Assembly: GCF_000513115.1 (NCBI RefSeq)
Contig: NZ_BAUU01000004.1
Span: forward strand, 121,301-185,300
Length of the DNA stretch: 64,000 nucleotides
From: Halalkalibacter hemicellulosilyticusJCM 9152
Lineage (GTDB): Bacteria > Bacillota > Bacilli > Bacillales > Bacillaceae_D
Direction of reading: 5' to 3'
A program made the position numbers and the translations under genes. Positions 46,235 through 57,038 of this stretch are shown in pieces; the stretch's first letter is position 1; each line of letters opens with the position of its first letter. The notes beneath the pieces were generated by a model. That model did no database searches and had not been told where the DNA came from. It saw nothing but the letters and a program-made list of their open reading frames with translations.

Positions 46235-46947
46235 TGAGACTGTTGAAGCAAGACGTTCAGTTTCAATTTAGGCACGGGTTTTATTATGTATATGCTTTTG
46301 TTACGGTTGTCTATATTGCGATTTTATTATGTATCCCAAGTGATTATCGTAGCTTTTGGACGGTTCTTATTATTTTTACTGATCCAGGAACATTAGGCTT
46401 CTTCTTTGTTGGGACGATTATCATGCTAGAGAGAAATCAGCAGCTATTAACGTACATGTTTATTACACCATTGAAGTTAAGCTCCTATCTTCTATCAAAA
46501 ATTATTTCATTAACGATTATTGCTTGGGTAACGAGTCTACTTATTGTCATGGTAACATTAGGAATAACGAACTCTATTCTATTATTGTCGTTGACGATTT
46601 TTCTTTGTAGCTTCTTCTTTACTTCATGCGGAATGGCGATTTCAGTAGATGCGCCATCACTTAATCATTTTATGTTTCGCTCAATCGTTTTATTGCTTGT
46701 TCTATGTACGCCACTTCTCCATTACTTGAACTGGGTTTCTTTTTCAATATTTGAAATAATGCCTAGTTACTCTGCGCTCATTTTGTTGCAAGTATCTATA
46801 GAGGGTCAAGGGATAATAAGTGGTGAGTCTCTTATCCATTTAAGCTTACTTATCATTTGGTCATTCGTCGCATTTTCCATCGCTTTCTACCGATTTCAAA
46901 CATATATATCTGTTCAAACGGGTGAAAGCAAGGAGGTATCGATATGA
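46231..46947 (+). CDS. ABC exporter permease 1
   Basis: Integral membrane protein of 238 residues with about six helices, partner of the preceding ATPase. The segment MLERNQQLLTYMFITPLKLS is typical of ABC-2-type permeases of the fluoroquinolone or antibiotic export class. Its ATG overlaps the ATPase stop by four bases, and its own stop overlaps the next ATG, so all are co-translated. The substrate is unknown. Confidence 0.85.
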   Translation: MMRLLKQDVQFQFRHGFYYVYAFVTVVYIAILLCIPSDYRSFWTVLIIFTDPGTLGFFFVGTIIMLERNQQLLTYMFITPLKLSSYLLSKIISLTIIAWVTSLLIVMVTLGITNSILLLSLTIFLCSFFFTSCGMAISVDAPSLNHFMFRSIVLLLVLCTPLLHYLNWVSFSIFEIMPSYSALILLQVSIEGQGIISGESLIHLSLLIIWSFVAFSIAFYRFQTYISVQTGESKEVSI

Positions 46948-47723
46948 ATTCGATGCATAGAGAAGAGCGAATTTTCAATATGAAGAAAATCGTCTTATTT
47001 CTTAAGGGGGATATTCGTAGTACAATTCGCGATCCATTAATGTTATTTGTGTTCACGATTCCATTTCTTATGTATTTGCTCGTTACGTTCGGGTTGCCTT
47101 ATGTTGATCAGCAAATCGTTCAGTTTAGTCACTTTCAGTTGATGGATCATCGCGTGTTTATCGTTGCGATGATTATGACGATGGTGCCGATGATGGTAGG
47201 GATGCTAACAGGGTATTTATTATTAGACGAAAAGGATGATGGAATTTTGCAGTATATGGAGGTTACCCCGTTAAAAAAAGCTGGTTACATCTGGTATCGT
47301 GTATCACTACCAGCCTTTCTTTCCTTCATGATCACGATGGTGATGGCATGTATTCTCTTGTTTCGTGAACCTGTTCATTGGAGCGTGCTCGTAGCGGCCG
47401 TTGTCGTTGTCTCTCTGTTAGGACCTGTAATTACGATGTATTTAGCTTCGTTCGCGCAAAATAAAGTCGAGGGAATTGCTTATACGAAGCTTATTAACCT
47501 TGTCATGATCGCCCCGGTCGTTACGTATCTATTTGATGGATGGTGGACATGGATAGGTTATGTCATTCCATTGACGTGGGGAGTAGAGGCGTTCATCGTT
47601 GCGATGAATGGAAATGGTAGTGTTAATTCTATGAATGTTGTGATCCTTATTACAGGAGGAGTAGCTGTGACGCTAGGCTGGTTGTATGTGCTTTACTTGA
47701 ATTTTCAGCGGAGTGTTCATTGA
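46944..47723 (+). CDS. ABC exporter permease 2
   Basis: Integral membrane protein of 259 residues with about six helices. LLDEKDDGILQYMEVTPLKK is the same class motif as in permease 1, so the exporter is probably heterodimeric. ATG 46944 follows AAGGAGG inside the previous gene; a later ATG at 46980 lacks a ribosome site. Last gene of the tetR-ABC operon, followed by a two-way terminator. Confidence 0.85.
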   Translation: MNSMHREERIFNMKKIVLFLKGDIRSTIRDPLMLFVFTIPFLMYLLVTFGLPYVDQQIVQFSHFQLMDHRVFIVAMIMTMVPMMVGMLTGYLLLDEKDDGILQYMEVTPLKKAGYIWYRVSLPAFLSFMITMVMACILLFREPVHWSVLVAAVVVVSLLGPVITMYLASFAQNKVEGIAYTKLINLVMIAPVVTYLFDGWWTWIGYVIPLTWGVEAFIVAMNGNGSVNSMNVVILITGGVAVTLGWLYVLYLNFQRSVH

Positions 47724-47777
47724 GAGGATTTTAAGTGTATTAATGGTTATGAGTAACAAATAACCGAAATGAAAATA

Positions 47778-47820
47778 AAAGCCCTTAGCGTCAGTAGAAA
47801 CTAAACCTAAGGGCTTTGGT
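47778..47820. terminator. bidirectional terminator between the ABC operon and the AraC/GyrI gene
   Basis: AAAGCCCTTAG (47778-47788) pairs perfectly with CTAAGGGCTTT (47807-47817), between convergent genes. Confidence 0.85.
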
Positions 47821-47832
47821 ATGCTTTAAGTG

Positions 47833-48678
47833 TTATTTTTTCACGACAGGAATCCAAATCTCACTTTTTTCATTGACGCTTGCCAATATTTCTGGCCCGC
47901 CTGCATGCTCATACACTGAAGTCGGAAACCATTCCGAATAAATTTGACCCCATGCTGTTTGAACCTGAGACCAATCGCCTTCTATTTCAAAGATGGCCCA
48001 TGTATAGCTAGGGATATGAAGCTCAGATAGTTGAGTGGGACAAGGCTTTGTTGTAGCGACAGCTAAATAATAATCAAGCTCTCCCTCACTAGAACCCTCT
48101 TCTGAAAAATTGGCACATACGTTAATCACTCCACTTGGGGCTACATTAGAAAGCTGTTCAAGCAGCAAATATGTTTCATCACTAGTCGTTTCAATCATTT
48201 TTACAATTTGAGGATTATCCCCAGTTGGTACTAGCTGTACCCTCTCTTTTAATCCGACAATCCGAAAAGCTTCCTTCTGTTCCAATCTGTAATTCATTTC
48301 TGTTCCTCCTTGAATGGATAATTGGAAGGTCATACGCGGATAGGCTTTCAAAGATGAGCCATTGTTTCTAGACTCAGTTGGTGTAACACCGTGGATGCCG
48401 TGAAAAGCACGAGTGAAAGCATCGGGTGAGCTGTAGCCATATCTCAAAGCGATATCAATTACCTTATCATTGGAATGCTTGAGGTCGAACGCGGCTAATG
48501 TGAGTCGCCTTCTCCGAATATATTCAGATAAGGTGATGTCTGCTAGAAACGAAAACATTCGTTTGAAGTGATATTCGGAGCAATGAGCAAGCTGTGCAAC
48601 CTTTGCTAGGTCAATACTTTCCTCTAAGTTCGCTTCAATATAACTGATCGCTTCATTCATACGTTTCAGTGAATCCAA
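47833..48678 (-). CDS. AraC-family regulator with GyrI-like effector domain
   Basis: Regulator of 281 residues. The N-terminal AraC domain (about 5-105) has [20 protein letters not shown] and [20 protein letters not shown]. The C-terminal GyrI-like domain (about 125-280: [32 protein letters not shown]) normally binds drug-like or hydrophobic ligands, as in Rob and BltR-type proteins. It starts at TTG 48678 (minus strand), 7 bases after GGGAGG. It is convergent with the ABC exporter operon and could sense the same compounds. Confidence 0.9.
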   Translation of the reverse strand: MDSLKRMNEAISYIEANLEESIDLAKVAQLAHCSEYHFKRMFSFLADITLSEYIRRRRLTLAAFDLKHSNDKVIDIALRYGYSSPDAFTRAFHGIHGVTPTESRNNGSSLKAYPRMTFQLSIQGGTEMNYRLEQKEAFRIVGLKERVQLVPTGDNPQIVKMIETTSDETYLLLEQLSNVAPSGVINVCANFSEEGSSEGELDYYLAVATTKPCPTQLSELHIPSYTWAIFEIEGDWSQVQTAWGQIYSEWFPTSVYEHAGGPEILASVNEKSEIWIPVVKK

Positions 48679-48746
48679 CTATATGACCTCCCTTCGATTC
48701 AAGAATAACAAACCTCCTTTAAAGGTACCCGACATTATGTGCACAA

Positions 48747-50601
48747 TCAAGTCGGGTGTTTCTCAGTCGTAAATGGCGATGCTGGTAATCCTTCTTTATT
48801 ATATAGGTTGGCTTTTTCAGGATTATCGGACCATGCATAGCGTACATGAACGGGATTATTGATTTGATTATGATATACGATGACGTGATCACCTTTTATC
48901 TCAGCCGTAGCAGCGATGAACCTCCGATCAGAACCACAAATTTCAAACGTTTGTAGCTCCCCACTCTTAGTCACTAAACCACTTCCAATATGATTAAATG
49001 ATAGCTTGATTCGACTATCAGTTCGTTCCATCTTTTTATAGAGCGGCCCACTATACACGATATTTTTATCATAGGCTATATGCTTAGCACATAAGGCGAG
49101 TCGCTGGCCGACGCTTTTCTTATCTTGTGGATGTAGATCATTGTGCTCCCCAATATCTATCGTTACCGCCATCGCCGTATGTGAAATCGCTAGTGATTGT
49201 CGTTGCTCCTCTCGTAAGATCGCCCAATGATGATGTGGGTCTTCGGTATTTAAATTTGCTAGCTGTGCGTATAAGAAAGGAAGGTCTTGTTGCTGCCAAT
49301 TCGTACGCCAATCCTGAACAAGCTTGGCAAAAAGCTGAGCATAGCCACTTGGATTTGCCGTATTGGATTCGCCTTGATACCAAAGGACCCCTTTCATATT
49401 CATTTGCTTGAGTGGAGCAATCATGCCATTGTACACGCCGCTAGGTTTGTATTGGAAGAAAGTTGGTGGATCAAGTGTTTCTGTTATCGCTCCAATCTTA
49501 TATTTCCAACTACCTTCAAGCGTGATTTCTTTGCTGTTGGCGATAAGCTTATAAGGCATATCTGTTACAAAGGCTCCTGTCGTTTGTGTACTTATGACGC
49601 GGACGGCTAATGTATTCTTGCCAGGCTTCAATATTCCAGCTGGTATGTCGTAACGTCTTGGTGGATAGCGGTATGCAGTTGAACCGATGAGTGTGCCATT
49701 TATATACGTATCGTCAGCATCGATAATTGTCCCTAGTATGAGCTTCGCATTTCCCTCGCACATTTCACCAGATAAATGAAATTCTTTTCGAAACCAAACC
49801 GCTCCTCTTAATGACTCAAGTTCACTACCCTTCCAGGTGTTCGGAACGCTGAACTCTTGCCAATCATTCGTTGGAAGGTTCTCCTCATACCAAGCGGGCT
49901 TCTGCAAGCCAAGATCGTTGGCTTTTAATTGCTTATACCATTTAGAGTGACGCTCTTCATCTTGACGTTTTGTAAGTGAGACAAATGAATCATCTTTGTT
50001 TCGATCTAACTCATCATTTACGTTTCCAAGCTCACGTAATGTCTTTTCACTTAGCCATGCTTCAATAGGTGTTCCACCGACTGCTGCATGAACAAGCCCA
50101 ATTGGTACCTCATATGTCTCGTAAAGCTCGTTTGCAAAGAAATAACCAACAGCGCTAAAATTTAACACATCTTGTGGAGTTACCTTTCTCCATGCCCCCT
50201 TCCACTAGCTGTTTTGGGTGATGAAATTGATACGTTTGCGGAACAGAAAATTGGCGAATGGAAGGGTTATGAACCGCTTTCATTTCGTCGGAAAATAAAT
50301 CGAGTGTTCGCCTTACCGGTAGCTCCATGTTGGACTGACCACTTAACAACCAAACATCCCCAATTAATATATCCTCTATGACGATTGTTTCATCACCTGA
50401 AATCGTCATTTCATATGGACCACCATGGTTGAAGCTTCCTAGCATAATCGCCCAATTCCCATCATCGTCAGATGTCGTTTCATATGTACGGTGAAGAAAG
50501 GTTAATTGTACCGCTTGAGAAGGTTTTGTTTCCCCAGAAATGGTTATCGTCTGATGACGTTGAAGAACCATTCCACTACTTATGATACTGGATAATTTCA
50601 T
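48747..50601 (-). pseudogene. SASA-family sialate/carbohydrate O-acetylesterase, frameshifted
   Basis: Intracellular-looking esterase of about 617 residues after correction, of the SGNH-like SASA (DUF303) family that deacetylates sialic acid or acetylated xylo-oligosaccharides. The nucleophile Ser90 lies in LLSGQSNMELPV, and LWYQGESNTANP is the second signature. A central carbohydrate-binding-like region (about 240-340) interrupts the domain, as in relatives. The frame breaks near 50186: removing one A (GAGAAAGGTAACTCC to GAGAAGGTAACTCC) joins GGMEK to VTPQDVLNFSAVGYF. No signal peptide is seen. It fits acetylated hemicellulose use. Confidence 0.88.
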
Positions 50602-50780
50602 CTAGTTCCCCACTTTCTAATTGTTAGTATTTCATTCATTTTACAATAGATTGCTATTCTTATTGATTGTTATCCTTGAAATTCTTTAGTAATTTAAATG
50701 TTTTCTATCGTGGTTGAAGGGTACGAACAAATAAAGTAATTGCTGCGGTCAGGAATATAAATATAGTGGGAGGGGATAGA

Positions 50781-50915
50781 TTGAAGTTAAAATGTAAAAA
50801 TTCTAGGTGTTTCATCATAGAGATCGAAATGGATACATGGGGTGCTATTAGATCCGTTCGTTATCGGTTGGTTAATGAAGCTCACGTTCATTTAATCATC
50901 AAAACATTGAAATAA
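50781..50915 (+). CDS. possible 44-residue protein
   Basis: TTG 50781 lies 6 bases after GGAGGGG and opens a compact frame (LKLKCKNSRCFIIEIEMDTW, then GAIRSVRYRLVNEAHVHLI and a short tail) with two Cys separated by four residues. The composition is protein-like and the ribosome site is strong. No family is recognised. It lies alone between the esterase gene and the glpK promoter. Confidence 0.4.
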   Translation: MKLKCKNSRCFIIEIEMDTWGAIRSVRYRLVNEAHVHLIIKTLK

Positions 50916-50975
50916 CGATGTACAGCGTTTGTAAGAAAAGATCACTGTGATTTTTCTTTTTTAAAAGGAAAAGGG

Positions 50976-51004
50976 TTGACAGCGTTTTCAATGTTTGTTT
51001 TAAT
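50976..51004 (+). promoter_or_regulatory. glpK promoter with overlapping cre site
   Basis: TTGACA (50976-50981) and TTTAAT (50999-51004) are 17 bases apart. TGACAGCGTTTTCA (50977-50990) fits the CcpA cre consensus and overlaps the -35 element, as in the B. subtilis glpFK promoter. Confidence 0.7.
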
Positions 51005-51039
51005 TGTTATTAAGTTAATAATTTCGATGAGACTTGGAG

Positions 51040-51097
51040 ATCGACGAAGCTATGTGTCTAGTTTTTTGTAGACACCTTGTTTCGTTGATTTTTTTTT
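51040..51097 (+). terminator. leader terminator upstream of glpK (likely GlpP-controlled)
   Basis: A long stem formed by TCGACGAA..GTGTCTA and TAGACAC..TTCGTTGA (51041-51060 with 51069-51088) is followed by nine T. In B. subtilis such leader terminators of glp genes are overridden by the antiterminator GlpP with glycerol-3-phosphate. The interval 51101-51336 holds no gene. Confidence 0.75.
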
Positions 51098-51291
51098 AGT
51101 AGAATGTCTCAGTTTTCATAAAAGTAATGAAAGTTGAATTATTAATGGAAGGGTATCATATCTGCCCATTATTTAAAGGGAAGTAATGTGTATTCATTCC
51201 ATAAGTTGTCTTAAGGGCTTCTTTGATAATAGTCTACTATTAACATTCTCTCATCTAAAGCTCTTATGAACAGTATGTGATAAGGCATTAA

Positions 51292-52845
<1,554 letters not shown>

Positions 52846-52929
52846 GCTTAAAATGGTGAGTTTTAATAAGAGTTTTCATGAATTTGTTGGAACTAGTAAT
52901 CTACTCTATAGATAAAAGGAGCATTAACA

Positions 52930-54084
52930 ATGATTAAGGTTGCGATAATAGGAACAGGTGCAATTTCAACTTCTCATATTGACGCTTTTTTAGCATTTCA
53001 AGATCAATGCAAAATTGTTGCATTATGTGATATTTATTCAGAAAAGGCTCAAAAACAGGCCAAAGACTTTGATTTAGATGTAGAAATATATAACGAATAT
53101 AAAGACGTAATGGCTCGTAATGACATAGATTTAGTTTCTATATGTACGCCTCCGTACACTCATGCGGATATTACAATTGAAGCTTTAGAGCAAGGAAAGC
53201 ATGTTATTGTTGAAAAACCTATGGCGTCCTCATTAGAGGAATGCGATGCAATGAATGCGGCTGCTGAACAGAGCGGGAAAATTCTATCGGTTATTGCACA
53301 AAATCGTTTTACATCTCCAATGATGAAACTGAAGAGTGTGCTCGATTCTAAATTAATGGGAAAAATTCTCCATACTCAAGTAGATTCATTTTGGTGGAGG
53401 GGCTATTCTTATTATGATTTATGGTGGAGAGGCTTGTGGGAAAAAGAAGGAGGAGGATGTACTCTAAACCATGCGGTACATCATATCGATATATTTCGTT
53501 GGATGAATGGTATGCCAGCCGAAGTTACAGCGGTAATGAGCAATGTGGCACATGATAATGCCGAAGTAGAAGATATTTCAATCACAATTGGTCGTTATGT
53601 AAATGGTAGTTTAGCGCAAATTACAAGCTCCGTTGTCCATCATGGTGAAGAGCAACAGCTGATTTTTCAAGGGGAATTTGCCCGTGTCTCTGTCCCGTGG
53701 AAAGTAACGGCATCTAAACCACAAGAAAATGGATTTCCTGAAATTAATGAAGAACTAGAATCTAAAATACAGCAAGAATATGACTTACAACCAAATCTGC
53801 AGTATGAAGGTCATGCAGGACAAATTCAAGATGTTTTATTGGCTATAGAAGGGAAGAAAGATGTATTAGTGACTGGCAAGGATGGAAGAGAGACTTTGGA
53901 GCTTATTACGGCTATATACCAATCTTCTAGCTTAGGAGAAAGCGTTGCATTGCCTCTAGGGAAGAATAGCCCATTTTATTCTAGAGAAGGGGTTTTAAAG
54001 AATGCCACTTATTTTTATGAAAAGAAAAAAAGTATAGATAACTTCGCTACAAATGAGATTACGACAGGTGGCAAATATGAGTAA
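52930..54084 (+). CDS. Gfo/Idh/MocA-family oxidoreductase 1
   Basis: NAD(P)-dependent sugar dehydrogenase family protein of 384 residues. The Rossmann motif is VAIIGTGAISTSHIDAF, the catalytic-lysine motif is VEKPMASS, and a conserved His lies in LNHAVHHIDIFRWM. It shares an orientation and short spacing (84 and 48 bases) with glpK and a second Gfo/Idh/MocA gene. Substrates in the family include inositols, sugars and sugar acids; the TRAP and GH31 genes downstream suggest a plant-derived saccharide. ATG 52930 follows AAAAGGAGC. Confidence 0.88.
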   Translation: MIKVAIIGTGAISTSHIDAFLAFQDQCKIVALCDIYSEKAQKQAKDFDLDVEIYNEYKDVMARNDIDLVSICTPPYTHADITIEALEQGKHVIVEKPMASSLEECDAMNAAAEQSGKILSVIAQNRFTSPMMKLKSVLDSKLMGKILHTQVDSFWWRGYSYYDLWWRGLWEKEGGGCTLNHAVHHIDIFRWMNGMPAEVTAVMSNVAHDNAEVEDISITIGRYVNGSLAQITSSVVHHGEEQQLIFQGEFARVSVPWKVTASKPQENGFPEINEELESKIQQEYDLQPNLQYEGHAGQIQDVLLAIEGKKDVLVTGKDGRETLELITAIYQSSSLGESVALPLGKNSPFYSREGVLKNATYFYEKKKSIDNFATNEITTGGKYE

Positions 54085-54132
54085 TCATCATGGATTAGCT
54101 AATTCCACTGCCATTCAAGGGAGGAATAAAGA

Positions 54133-55227
54133 ATGAGTAATAATGATGGGATGAATTATCAGCCAAAAGGAAAAGCAAGCAAAGTGATCGATAGTGGAGA
54201 ATTTTTCTTTGCGGCAATTGGTTTAGACCATGGACATATTTATGCAATGTGTAATGGCTTGTTAGAAGCAGGCGGAGAATTGAAACTTGTTTATGATCCG
54301 GACTCAACAAAAGTAAAAGAATTTGTTGAAAAGTTCCCAAATACTAAAATAGCTAGTTCAGAGGAAGAAATATTGTTAGATCCGACGATTAAATTAGTTG
54401 CAAGTGCTAGAATCCCAGCAATGCGCTGTGAGTTAGGCTTAAGAACACTTGATAAAGGAAAACATTTCTTTGTAGACAAGCCTGCATTTACGACTAAAGA
54501 GCAATTGGAAGAAGCAAGGAAGAAAACGAAAGAAACAGGTTTGAAGTGGGGAATTTACTACAGTGAACGTTTACATGTTGAGGGGGCGATTTTGGCAGGT
54601 CAATTAATTGAAGATGGTGCAATTGGCAAGGTTGTTCAAGTAATTGGAACGGGTCCACACCGAGCTAATCCGTCGTCTAGACCAAACTGGTTTTTTGATC
54701 GTGATTATGTTGGTGGCATTTTATGTGATATTGGAAGCCATCAAATTGAGCAGTTTTTATATTATGCAGGAGCGAAGGATGCAAAAGTATTGCATAGTAA
54801 AGTAGCTAATTATAAATTTAAGAATTATCCTAAATTTGAGGATTTTGGAGATGCTACACTTGTTGCTGATAATGGTGCCACATTTTATTTTCGAGTAGAT
54901 TGGCTAACACCAGATGGTTTAGGGACATGGGGAGATGGCCGTGTCATTATATTGGGAACAGATGGGTACATTGAAGTGCGGAAATATATAGACATTGCTA
55001 GAGATAAAAAAGGCGATCACGTTTATGTAGTAAATCATGAAGGAGAGCAGCATATTCATTGTCATGGTCAAGTAGGGTATCCATTCTTTGGAAAGTTTAT
55101 TTTGGATTGTATGTATGGAAGCGAGGAAGCAATGAGTCAAGAGCATGCTTTTAAAGCAGCTGAATTATGTATTGAAGCACAAAATAAGGCAATACATTTG
55201 GATATGCCAGGTGGTTTTGTAGGTTAG
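54133..55227 (+). CDS. Gfo/Idh/MocA-family oxidoreductase 2
   Basis: Protein of 364 residues of the same superfamily as its neighbour but distantly related. It lacks a perfect N-terminal GxGxxG and begins with FFFAAIGLDHGHIYAMCNGL, as in a subset with a modified nucleotide loop. FVDKPAFTTKEQ holds the EKP-like lysine and CDIGSHQIEQFLYYAG the active-site His. Two such enzymes in a row often catalyse successive oxidation and epimerisation or reduction of one sugar. The reaction is unknown. ATG 54133 follows GGGAGG. Confidence 0.85.
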   Translation: MSNNDGMNYQPKGKASKVIDSGEFFFAAIGLDHGHIYAMCNGLLEAGGELKLVYDPDSTKVKEFVEKFPNTKIASSEEEILLDPTIKLVASARIPAMRCELGLRTLDKGKHFFVDKPAFTTKEQLEEARKKTKETGLKWGIYYSERLHVEGAILAGQLIEDGAIGKVVQVIGTGPHRANPSSRPNWFFDRDYVGGILCDIGSHQIEQFLYYAGAKDAKVLHSKVANYKFKNYPKFEDFGDATLVADNGATFYFRVDWLTPDGLGTWGDGRVIILGTDGYIEVRKYIDIARDKKGDHVYVVNHEGEQHIHCHGQVGYPFFGKFILDCMYGSEEAMSQEHAFKAAELCIEAQNKAIHLDMPGGFVG

Positions 55228-55302
55228 TAGGATAAGTTCATTCTAAATAATTAGCTGCAAAGCAGTTCATTATATAGATCCATACTAAAAGGGGGATTTA
55301 CA

Positions 55303-56328
55303 ATGAAAAAAATAATTGGAAGCTTAATCATGGGAAGTTTGTTAGTGTTGGCATCTGCATGTGGGAATGATAATGCTGATCCACAAGAAACACCAACCGG
55401 GGACGAAAATGTAGAAGCAACAGAGCATAACTTAAGGCTGGCTCATAACTTGAGTGAAGATCACCCTGTTCATATGGGATTAGAAAGGTTTGTTGAAATA
55501 GTAGAAGAACGTTCTGAAGGTCAAATTACAATGGAGATTTTTCCTAATGCAGTGTTGGGTGAAGAAAGAGAGATATTAGAGCAAGTTCAAGTAGGTGGAG
55601 TCGATATTACAAAGGTCAGCGCAGCATCACTTGAAAATTTCTCATCACAATATTCAGTGTTTAGTTTGCCATATGTTTTTAGTGATGAAGATCATTTCTT
55701 TACGTCAATGGATTCTGAAGTGGTACAAGATCTATTTGATTCAACAAATGAAGAAGGTTTTGTAGGATTGACATGGTATGACTCTGGTGCTCGGAGCTTT
55801 TACACAAAAGATCAGCCGATTCTGCATCCAGATGATTTAAGTGGACTTCGAATTCGCGTAATGGATAGTCAAACTCAAATTGAAATGATGGAGGAATTAG
55901 GAGGATCACCGACACCAATGCCTTACGGTGAGATTTATACAGCGCTTCAGTCAGGAGTAGTAGATGGAGCGGAAAGTAACCCAACAGCCTTGACAACCGG
56001 AAAGCATGGGGAAGTTGCTAAAGCTTTCTCATTTGATGAACATGCACGAATTCCTGATATTGTCGTCATTAGCAGTGATTTGTGGAATGAGCTGACAGAA
56101 GGACAACAAGAATTACTAAGAGATGCAGCTAAAGAATCAACAGAGTATCAAAAAGAATTATGGGCTGAAGCTATTAATCAAGCTATTGATGAAGCTGAAG
56201 AAATGGGAGTGGAATTCTTCTATCCAGACCAGGAACCATTTTTTGAAGCTGTGCAACCAATGCATGAGAAGTATCGAGAAGATGAGCAAATCGCTGAACT
56301 GTTAGATGCTTTTGAAGCTTTGCGATAA
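55303..56328 (+). CDS. TRAP transporter substrate-binding lipoprotein (DctP)
   Basis: Extracytoplasmic binding protein of 341 residues of the DctP family. A lipoprotein signal ends at Cys20 (LVLASACGN). LRIRVMDSQTQIEM contains the conserved Arg that binds the ligand's carboxylate, and YGEIYTALQSGVVDGAESNP is the family core. DctP proteins bring organic acids or sugar acids to the DctQM permease. ATG 55303 follows AAGGGGG. A hairpin follows, then DctQ and DctM genes, as expected for excess binding protein. Confidence 0.92.
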   Translation: MKKIIGSLIMGSLLVLASACGNDNADPQETPTGDENVEATEHNLRLAHNLSEDHPVHMGLERFVEIVEERSEGQITMEIFPNAVLGEEREILEQVQVGGVDITKVSAASLENFSSQYSVFSLPYVFSDEDHFFTSMDSEVVQDLFDSTNEEGFVGLTWYDSGARSFYTKDQPILHPDDLSGLRIRVMDSQTQIEMMEELGGSPTPMPYGEIYTALQSGVVDGAESNPTALTTGKHGEVAKAFSFDEHARIPDIVVISSDLWNELTEGQQELLRDAAKESTEYQKELWAEAINQAIDEAEEMGVEFFYPDQEPFFEAVQPMHEKYREDEQIAELLDAFEALR

Positions 56329-56346
56329 TAGGCAAACTCAGAATGA

Positions 56347-56380
56347 AGTGCCCCTCTCTTTTAGTGGGGCACTGACCATT
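56347..56380 (+). terminator. intra-operon hairpin between dctP and dctQ
   Basis: AGTGCCCC (56347-56354) pairs perfectly with GGGGCACT (56366-56373). It lies 18 bases after the dctP stop with a weak T-tail, so it probably attenuates or stabilises, raising dctP over dctQM. Confidence 0.7.
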
Positions 56381-56493
56381 TTAATAGATTTAACAAGCGT
56401 GATTCATAAAGAGAGATTAAGGTACTTATTTTGATGATAGATAAAGGTTTACCATTAAGGTGAATATGATTTCATAAAAAGAGGTGATTAAAT

Positions 56494-57036
56494 ATGCTGA
56501 AAATTTTAAAAAGAGTAAAAAACATCTTGAACAAAGGAATTATGATATTCGCCTCTATATTAACTGTTATTCTTGTTTGCGGAGCGCTATGGCAAGTATT
56601 TAGTAGGTATGTATTAAATGACCCAAGTGTATTTACCGAAGAGCTTTTACGATTTCTATTAATTTGGGTAGCTTTTTTAGGAACAACTTATGCCTTTGGC
56701 TCAAATGAACATTTAGCAATCACATTTGTGAAGAACAAGTTACGCGGTAAGAAGAAAAAGTCATTACAAATATTTATTGATGCCTCTATCGTATTTTTTG
56801 CAGCATTAATACTCGTTAAAGGTGGATATAGTATTACTATCTCAACTCTCAATCAATCTTCTCCAATTTTACAAATCCCAATGGGGTATATTTATGCTAT
56901 TTTACCGGTTTCTGGGGTGTTGATTATATTTTATCAAATCATAAATGTCTTTGAGAGAAGAGAAGAGGAAAGTTCGATTGAACAAGCTGTAATTGCCCCT
57001 AGTTCTTCTAATCTAGAGAATAAAAAGGAGGGATAA
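56494..57036 (+). CDS. TRAP transporter small permease (DctQ)
   Basis: Integral membrane protein of 180 residues with four helices. VFSRYVLNDPSVFTEELLRF followed by LLIWVAFLGTTYAF is the DctQ signature. It pairs with the large permease whose gene starts three bases after its stop. ATG 56494 follows AAGAGGTGA. Confidence 0.9.
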   Translation: MLKILKRVKNILNKGIMIFASILTVILVCGALWQVFSRYVLNDPSVFTEELLRFLLIWVAFLGTTYAFGSNEHLAITFVKNKLRGKKKKSLQIFIDASIVFFAALILVKGGYSITISTLNQSSPILQIPMGYIYAILPVSGVLIIFYQIINVFERREEESSIEQAVIAPSSSNLENKKEG

Positions 57037-57038
57037 CA

